A stretch of 64,000 bases of DNA from Actinomycetota bacterium. GTDB lineage: Bacteria > Actinomycetota > Actinomycetes > S36-B12 > UBA10799. Position 1 is the first letter of the stretch. Each line of letters begins with the position of its first letter. Shown here piece after piece: positions 58,771-64,000 of this stretch. The stretch is taken from positions 372,001 to 436,000 of the forward strand of contig JACJWR010000003.1 in NCBI GenBank assembly GCA_020637055.1, read 5' to 3'. The notes beneath the pieces are model-generated. The model was not told the DNA's origin. It saw only the letters and a list, made by a program, of their open reading frames with translations, and made no database searches. The position numbers were made by a program, and so were the translations under genes.

Positions 58771-61500
58771 TCAGCCGCCACCTTCGGTGCTGCCCGCGTC
58801 GGCGGCGGCGGGGTCCCACAACCGGTAGCGGTTGATCGCCTCGGCCACCGTCGCAGCTGGGATCTCGCCGCGTCGGGAGAGCGCCGACAGCGTCTGCACC
58901 GCGATCGATTCCGCATCGACCAGGAAATGGCGGCGCAGGGCTCCTCGGGTGTCCGACATGCCCCAGCCGTCGGTGCCCAGGGTGTAGTAGTCGCTCGGCA
59001 CCCAGGGCCGGATGAGATCCTGAACAGCCGTCATGTAGTCCGACACCGCCACCACCGGACCTGGCCGGCCGGTCAGCTTCTGGGTGACGAACGCGGTCTG
59101 CGGGGGTTCGGTGGGTCGGGTCAAGTTGTGCCGGTCCACCGCAAGGCCGTCGCGGCGGAGTTCCGTCCAGGACGTCACCGACCACACGGCGGCCTGAACG
59201 CCCCATTCGTCGGCCAGGAGCCGTTGCGCCTTCATCGCCCATGGCAGGGCGATGCCGGCGGCGAGGATCTGCGCCTGCGGCCCCTCCGACGACGCGGCGG
59301 GGGAGACCAGGTGCATCCCCTTGAGGATGCCGTCGACGTCCACATCGGCCGGTTGGGCGGGTTGCGGGATCGGCTCGTTGTAGACGGTGAGGTAGTAGAA
59401 GATGTCTTCGGAGTTCTCGCCGTACATGCGCCGCAGACCGTCCTTGACGATGTGCACGATCTCATAGGCGTAGGCCGGGTCGTAGTAGACGACCACCGGA
59501 TTGGTCGCCGCCATCAACGGCGAATGGCCGTCCTCGTGCTGCAGCCCTTCACCGTTGAGCGTGGTCCGGCCCGCGGTGGCGCCGATGACGAATCCGCGGA
59601 CCCGTTGATCCATCGCCAGCCAGAACTGGTCGCCGGTGCGCTGGTAGCCGAACATCGAATAGAAGATGTAGACCGGGATCATCGGCTCGTCGTGGGTGGA
59701 GTAGGACGTGCCCGCCGCGGCGAAGGTCGCCATCGACCCCGCCTCGTTGATCCCTTCGTGCAGGATCTGCCCGGCGGTACTCTCTTTGTAGGACAGCAGC
59801 AGTTCGCGGTCCACTGCGGTGTAGAGCTGGCCGTGCTGGTTGAAGATCTTCTGGGTCGGGAACATGGCGTCCATACCGAAGGTCCGCGCCTCATCCGGAA
59901 TGATGGGCACGATCCGATGGCCGATCTCCGGATCCTTGACGAGGTCCTTGAGCAGCCGGACGAAGGCCATCGTGGTGGCCACCTCCTGCTTGCCGGAGCC
60001 TTTCGTCATGACTTCGTAGACCTTGTCGCCCGGCAGCACCAACGGCCGTGATTCGTCGTGCCGACTCGGGACGAAGCCGCCGAGATCCCGACGGTGGTCG
60101 AGCGCGTATTGCACCACCGGGTCGTCGATGCCCGGGTTGTAGTACGGCGGCAGGTACGGGTCGAGTTCCGAGTCCGGGATCGGGATCTCGAGGCGGTCCC
60201 GCAGGCCTTTGATGTCGTCGAGGGTGAGCTTCTTCATCTGGTGGGTGGAGTTGCGGCCCTCGAAGTGGGATCCGAGCGTGTAGCCCTTGACAGTCTTGGC
60301 GAGGATGACCGTGGGGCGGCCCTTGTGGGCCAACGCCGCCGAGTAGGCGGCATTCAGTTTCGTGTAGTCGTGCCCTCCGCGGTAGAGCGCCCAGATCTGG
60401 TCGTCGCTCCAGTCGGCCACCATGGCGGCCGTGCGCGGGTCCCGGTTGAAGAAGTACTCGCGGATGAAGCCGCCGTCTTCGGCCTTCATCGTCTGATAGT
60501 CGCCGTCAAGGGTGTTGTTCATGAGGTTCACCAGCGCACCGTCGGTGTCCTGCGCCAGCAGTTGATCCCACGGGGTTCCCCAGATCACCTTGATGACGTT
60601 CCAGCCGGCTCCGCGGTAGAGCGCCTCCAACTCCTGGATGATCTTGCCGTTGCCGTTGACCGGACCGTCGAGGCGCTGCAGGTTGCAGTTGATGACGAAG
60701 GTCAGGTTGTCCAGTTCTTCACGCGCGGCGAGGTTGATCTTGCCCAGCGTCTCCGGTTCGTCCGTCTCACCGTCGCCGACGAAGGCCCACACATGCTGCT
60801 CTGAGGTGTCTTTGATGCCTCGGCCGGTGAGGTACCGGTTGAACCGTGCCTGGTAGATCGCGTGCAGCGGACCCAGACCCATCGAAACGGTCGGGAACTG
60901 CCAGTAGCCGGGCATCAGCCGCGGATGCGGATAGGAGGGCAGACCGCCCCCGGCATGCGACAGTTCTTGTCGGAATCCATCCATCAGGTCGGCGCCGAAG
61001 CGGCCGAGCAGGAAGGAGCGGGCGTAGATTCCGGGGGAGGCGTGGCCTTGGAAGAACACCTGGTCGCCACCGCCAGGGTGGTCGGGACCGCGGAAGTAGT
61101 GGTTGAAGGCAACCTCGTAGAGCGTCGCCGAAGAGGCGAAGGTGGAGATGTGGCCGCCGACTCCGATACCGGGACGCTGCGCCCGGTGCACCATCATGGC
61201 GGCGTTCCAGCGCACCATCTTGGCGAACCGCTTCTCGGTGGCGATATCGCCGGGGTACACCGGTTCATCCTCGGGGTGGATGGTGTTGATGTAGTCCGTC
61301 TGCCGGACATCCGGCACGCCCAGATCGAGCTCCGAGGCGCGGCGCTGCAGTTCGCGCAGCAGGAATCGCGCCCGGTCGGCGCCCTCCTCCCGCGCCAAGG
61401 CGTCCAGTGAGTCCAACCACTCCTGGCTTTCGCCCGGATCGGGGTCGACGTACTGGTGGGGTAGCGGGAGCGGTGACTTGACGATCCGTGGTTCGGTCAC
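58771..61500 (-). CDS. aceE: Pyruvate dehydrogenase E1 component (homodimeric)
   Basis: 909 residues from GTG 61500; usual length. ThDP site VGDGETDEPETLGKI ... VINCNLQRLDGPV, plus HQMKKLTLDDIKGLRDRL and TTLNGEGLQHEDGHS. Decarboxylates pyruvate and acetylates the lipoyl group of E2. The next gene encodes an E2-like catalytic domain without lipoyl domain; no lpd gene is here. Confidence 0.97.
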   Translation of the reverse strand: MTEPRIVKSPLPLPHQYVDPDPGESQEWLDSLDALAREEGADRARFLLRELQRRASELDLGVPDVRQTDYINTIHPEDEPVYPGDIATEKRFAKMVRWNAAMMVHRAQRPGIGVGGHISTFASSATLYEVAFNHYFRGPDHPGGGDQVFFQGHASPGIYARSFLLGRFGADLMDGFRQELSHAGGGLPSYPHPRLMPGYWQFPTVSMGLGPLHAIYQARFNRYLTGRGIKDTSEQHVWAFVGDGETDEPETLGKINLAAREELDNLTFVINCNLQRLDGPVNGNGKIIQELEALYRGAGWNVIKVIWGTPWDQLLAQDTDGALVNLMNNTLDGDYQTMKAEDGGFIREYFFNRDPRTAAMVADWSDDQIWALYRGGHDYTKLNAAYSAALAHKGRPTVILAKTVKGYTLGSHFEGRNSTHQMKKLTLDDIKGLRDRLEIPIPDSELDPYLPPYYNPGIDDPVVQYALDHRRDLGGFVPSRHDESRPLVLPGDKVYEVMTKGSGKQEVATTMAFVRLLKDLVKDPEIGHRIVPIIPDEARTFGMDAMFPTQKIFNQHGQLYTAVDRELLLSYKESTAGQILHEGINEAGSMATFAAAGTSYSTHDEPMIPVYIFYSMFGYQRTGDQFWLAMDQRVRGFVIGATAGRTTLNGEGLQHEDGHSPLMAATNPVVVYYDPAYAYEIVHIVKDGLRRMYGENSEDIFYYLTVYNEPIPQPAQPADVDVDGILKGMHLVSPAASSEGPQAQILAAGIALPWAMKAQRLLADEWGVQAAVWSVTSWTELRRDGLAVDRHNLTRPTEPPQTAFVTQKLTGRPGPVVAVSDYMTAVQDLIRPWVPSDYYTLGTDGWGMSDTRGALRRHFLVDAESIAVQTLSALSRRGEIPAATVAEAINRYRLWDPAAADAGSTEGGG

Positions 61501-61541
61501 AAGAGTCTCCTGGACGTCCGTGGATAGGTGAGTGGGCGGAG

Positions 61542-62360
61542 CTAGTCGCTGTGGGCGGCGGGCGCGGTCAGCGGGCCGAGGTTGTCCGGCGCGGAGAAGG
61601 ACTTCTTGAACGATCGCGCCACGGTGGCTGCCTGGAATCCGTCGACGAACCGGTGATCCAGCGTGGCGGTGATCGTGAGCCCCTTGCGCACCTCGGGTTT
61701 GCCGTCGATGGGGAACACCATGTCCCGGATCGCGCCCACTGCGATGTAGAGCGGCACCCGGGCGAAGGGCGTCGGCGGCACGAAGGCCTCGTCCACCCCG
61801 AGCATGCCGACACTGGTGATGATGCCGGCACCGAATGGGTAGGCGGGTTGTCCGCCGAACGTGCGTCCCATGGAAGTCGTCATGAAGCCAGCCAGGCTGA
61901 AGACCCGCCGCAATGCCCAGGTGGGCATCTTGGAGGCGATATCGGCACTCTTCTTGAAGTTCTCGTCTTGACCGCTGCGCACGTGGCTCGCACCCGACTG
62001 CAGGCGTTTGGCCACCTCCGCCGGGGTGAGGGTGTCGATGTTCTTGACCAGCACCTGGGCCAGCTGCTTGCCACCGTCGACCTGCACCAGGAACGAGATG
62101 TTGACGTCGTCATAGGCGTAGTACTTGCCGAACGCGATGTAGCCGTTCAGCGTCGGCTCCAGGGCCAGAGCCCGCCCAAGCGCCGCGCCGATGAAGGACG
62201 TGATGGTGACCTTCTCGCCGGTCACCTCCCGGGCTCGTTCGATGTAGTCGAGCACGGCGGTCGCGTCCAGGGTGATGACTCCCTGGATCAAACCCTCATG
62301 CGGTGGTTTCCAGGTGGCGATGGTCATCCGGCGACGCGTCGACATCAGTTCACGGGGCAT
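61542..62360 (-). CDS. Lipoyl-less 2-oxo acid dehydrogenase acyltransferase (E2 catalytic domain only)
   Basis: 272 residues from ATG 62360: starts MPRELMSTRRRMTIATWKPP, then VTITSFIGAALGRALALEP, and the catalytic LDHRFVDGFQAATVARSF (DHRxxDG). Full-length E2 has lipoyl and subunit-binding domains before this; here they are absent, and no lipoyl gene is near. Stand-alone domains occur in actinobacteria, and the actinobacterial OdhA fusion likewise lacks a lipoyl domain. Could acylate other substrates. Confidence 0.8.
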   Translation of the reverse strand: MPRELMSTRRRMTIATWKPPHEGLIQGVITLDATAVLDYIERAREVTGEKVTITSFIGAALGRALALEPTLNGYIAFGKYYAYDDVNISFLVQVDGGKQLAQVLVKNIDTLTPAEVAKRLQSGASHVRSGQDENFKKSADIASKMPTWALRRVFSLAGFMTTSMGRTFGGQPAYPFGAGIITSVGMLGVDEAFVPPTPFARVPLYIAVGAIRDMVFPIDGKPEVRKGLTITATLDHRFVDGFQAATVARSFKKSFSAPDNLGPLTAPAAHSD

Positions 62361-62368
62361 ATCGGGTC

Positions 62369-62776
62369 CTATCGCTTTGCTCGTGGGCTCACAAGGCGGG
62401 TGCCCTGCCAGTCTTTGGATGCGCTGATGGTGCTGGTCTGTTGCAGGCCGGCAACGGGAGCGGCCTCGGCGATGTCGGCGGCTTCGATGTGTCCCTCGCG
62501 GCCGGACTTCGGGGTGAGCAACCACACCGTTCCGTGGTCCGCGAGCGGTGTGATGGCGTCCATCAGGGCATCGACCAGATCGCCGTCCTCGTCGCGCCAC
62601 CAGAGCAGCACGACATCGACGACCTCGTCGGAGTCCTCATCGAGGAGGTCGCCGGCGGCCGCCTCGGCCACCACTGCGCGGAGCGATTCGTCGCAGTCGG
62701 AGTCCCACCCGATCTCCATCACCGCTTCGCCGGCCTTGACGCCAAGCGCATTGGCCGGACCCGTGGTCGCCGTCAA
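62369..62776 (-). CDS. DUF3052 protein
   Basis: 135 residues from TTG 62776 after GAGGGAGGAACG. Actinobacterial DUF3052 motifs: LGVKAGEAVMEIGWDSDCDE, EVVDVVLLWWRDEDGDLVDA, LLTPKSGREGHIEAADIAEA, TSTISASKDWQGTRLV. Lies beside aceE as in M. tuberculosis (Rv2239c by Rv2241). Function unknown. Confidence 0.85.
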   Translation of the reverse strand: MTATTGPANALGVKAGEAVMEIGWDSDCDESLRAVVAEAAAGDLLDEDSDEVVDVVLLWWRDEDGDLVDALMDAITPLADHGTVWLLTPKSGREGHIEAADIAEAAPVAGLQQTSTISASKDWQGTRLVSPRAKR

Positions 62777-62902
62777 CGTTCCTCCCTCGCCTGAGCGGAC
62801 TGCGAAACCGCAGCCCGCGAGTTAGTCCACCCGACGACGGGTGGCTCATGCAACATCTGTGCCCATATTGCCCGTAACTGGGGCCCGAAGCGGCCCCACG
62901 GC

Positions 62903-63817
62903 TCAGCGGCCGAACGGCAGTTTCGACAGCAGCGTGGTCACCGTGCCCAGGTAGCGTCCCGCACGTGCCAGGGCAGCGCCACCCGGCAGGCCGGGAACGG
63001 TCTCCACCACCGGCACCCAGTTGAGCAGGCCGGAGACATCGTGCAACCGCAGTGACCCTGATCGGTACAGCCCCGCCACGTCGGCGCGCCCGGCCGTCAC
63101 CGTGAGCACCGTCGCCACGTCCGCGATGACCGCCGGGCCGGCCGCCTGCGGGTCGGCCTCGCTGACGTCGCGGGTGCACCAACTCCCGTCAGCTGCACCG
63201 GTGCCGATCTGCCGTCCCGGCACGCGAGCTGTGATGGAAGCCGCCACCCCGGCCCGCGCCGCGAAGGCGCCGGTGGTGTCGACGAGGGCATTGAGACCGG
63301 CATCGAGCAGGTCCGCCGGGGCCTCCCCGACCACCGCCGCGAGATCAAGTGAGATCAGCGCCATCGGGTAGGCGGCCCCGTGGATGGCGGTGAGCAGTGG
63401 CAGCGGGCCGAGCGCCGTGGGCGTCGGCAGCAGCGATTCGGCCGACCAGTCCGGATCGGACTCCAGCCAACGCGCCAGCGAATCCCGGGATCGGCGCAGC
63501 GCCGCAGTGAGTTCAGCGGAGGTGGGTCGGGCCGGGATTTCCGGCGCACTGCCGGGAGTGGGTTCGCCGACCCGACCCGCCCTGGCGTCGGTGAGCATGT
63601 CGTCCAGCGTCCGGCTTCCTGGCCAGGTGCCCATCTCGGCCACCGCCTCGCCGGCTGAGCGCTTGCGCACCGGCATTGCCGGATCGACCCCAGAGGTGAA
63701 TTCGATGAACAGATCCCAAGCGGCTAGCGTTGTCGCAACCAGCGCGAGGGGATCAGTGGTGGCAAGACCCTGCTCGCCGGGCGATGGCTGCAACAACGGC
63801 GGAGGTATCTCGCTCAC
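62903..63817 (-). CDS. Mycothiol-dependent maleylpyruvate isomerase-like (DinB-type) protein
   Basis: 304 residues. An N-terminal helical domain with WDLFIEFTSGVD and GTWPGSRTLDDMLTDARAG, a second helical domain (LPLLTAIHGAAYPMALISLD, His), and a C-terminal MDMPI-like part (SLRLHDVSGLLNWVPVVE). DinB-fold mycothiol-dependent enzymes show this outline, but the His triad is not clear, so a detoxification role is only suggested. Divergent from ahpE. Confidence 0.5.
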   Translation of the reverse strand: MSEIPPPLLQPSPGEQGLATTDPLALVATTLAAWDLFIEFTSGVDPAMPVRKRSAGEAVAEMGTWPGSRTLDDMLTDARAGRVGEPTPGSAPEIPARPTSAELTAALRRSRDSLARWLESDPDWSAESLLPTPTALGPLPLLTAIHGAAYPMALISLDLAAVVGEAPADLLDAGLNALVDTTGAFAARAGVAASITARVPGRQIGTGAADGSWCTRDVSEADPQAAGPAVIADVATVLTVTAGRADVAGLYRSGSLRLHDVSGLLNWVPVVETVPGLPGGAALARAGRYLGTVTTLLSKLPFGR

Positions 63818-63854
63818 GCCACATGCTTACACATCATCGGATTGCGAGGAGATC

Positions 63855-64000
63855 ATGTCTGTTCAGCTGGGCACCCCGGCACCGGATTTCGAACTTCCAA
63901 ACCAGCACGGTCAGAAGGTTCGACTCTCCGATTTCCGCGGTAAGAAGAATGTCGTCGTCGTGTTCTATCCCTTCGCCTTCACGGGGGTATGCACCGGCGA
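63855..64000 (+). CDS. ahpE: AhpE-like 1-Cys peroxiredoxin, N-terminal part (partial)
   Basis: 48 complete codons before the window ends. MSVQLGTPAPDFELPNQHGQ, LSDFRGKKNVVVVFYPFAFT and the peroxidatic site PFAFTGVCTGE (PxxxTxxC). Peroxiredoxins reduce peroxides and peroxynitrite. Beside aceE/DUF3052 as in mycobacteria (ahpE = Rv2238c). Confidence 0.9.
   Translation, partial: MSVQLGTPAPDFELPNQHGQKVRLSDFRGKKNVVVVFYPFAFTGVCTG

Noticed and set aside
61488..62825. Plus-strand frame of about 445 codons opposite the aceE/E2 region
   Set aside because: Composition-driven open frame; the opposite strand has clear E2 and DUF3052 genes.

Overview
The window is high-GC chromosomal DNA from a member of the Actinomycetota. 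The markers are two secreted resuscitation-promoting-factor (Rpf) type proteins, a WhiB regulator, DUF3145 and DUF3052 proteins, a homodimeric pyruvate dehydrogenase E1, an HrcA/CIRCE heat-shock locus, and the order aceE - (E2) - DUF3052 - ahpE, which resembles mycobacteria. I cannot name the genus from sequence alone. Codons strongly favour G/C at third positions, so there are many long shadow frames. Genes are packed with 3-4 base stop/start overlaps (ATGA, GTGA, TTGA), which implies translational coupling.

1-34.3 kb is mostly core housekeeping: a DegV tail and plsY; DNA uptake (comEA, comEC) with the clamp-loader gene holA; an ECF sigma factor fused to a zinc anti-sigma domain, convergent with rpsT; lepA, an acyl-CoA ligase and hemW; an NHL/PQQ-type sugar dehydrogenase and two proline-rich membrane paralogues; hrcA behind a perfect CIRCE operator, then dnaJ, rsmE, a HIT protein, phoH, ybeY, a degenerate cytidine deaminase, era, and divergent AI-2E transporter/recO, uppS, a permease pair; then glyS (broken by clustered small frameshifts), dusB, dgt and dnaG.

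34.9-43.6 kb is an 8.7 kb integrated element in the 3' end of a tRNA(CAU) gene, bounded by 47-bp direct repeats. One leftward operon encodes an excisionase-like protein, a primase-polymerase, a DUF3631-type ATPase, a J-domain-like protein, small proteins, a WhiB protein and a zinc-finger protein, and ends in an array of repeated RERW modules. A tyrosine recombinase and a regulator are transcribed rightward. I see no capsid, relaxase or FtsK-like transfer gene, so the element looks like a replicating satellite or mobilizable island. Three structures in it stand out: palindromes of different sequence at the same place in each repeated module, with one module inverted at a palindrome; paired inverted iteron-like arrays at the two ends of the ATPase gene; and eight copies of AGTGA/TCACT in the divergent control region. 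Just outside the element, a 39-bp inverted copy of the tRNA-Asn 3' end forms the end of a hydrolase reading frame.

43.6-64 kb returns to chromosome: tRNA-Met and tRNA-Asn, an AlaX-type editing protein, a lipoprotein GH3 hexosaminidase, a superinfection-immunity-like peptide, a GT2 glycosyltransferase, a response regulator with a degenerate GGDEF domain, an SDR, an acyltransferase with SGNH domain, two divergent Rpf-type cell-wall enzymes sharing a control region with a CRP/GlxR-like site, glycogen phosphorylase, a DUF3445 heme-enzyme homologue, DUF3145, aceE with a lipoyl-less E2-like protein, DUF3052 and the start of an AhpE-like peroxiredoxin.
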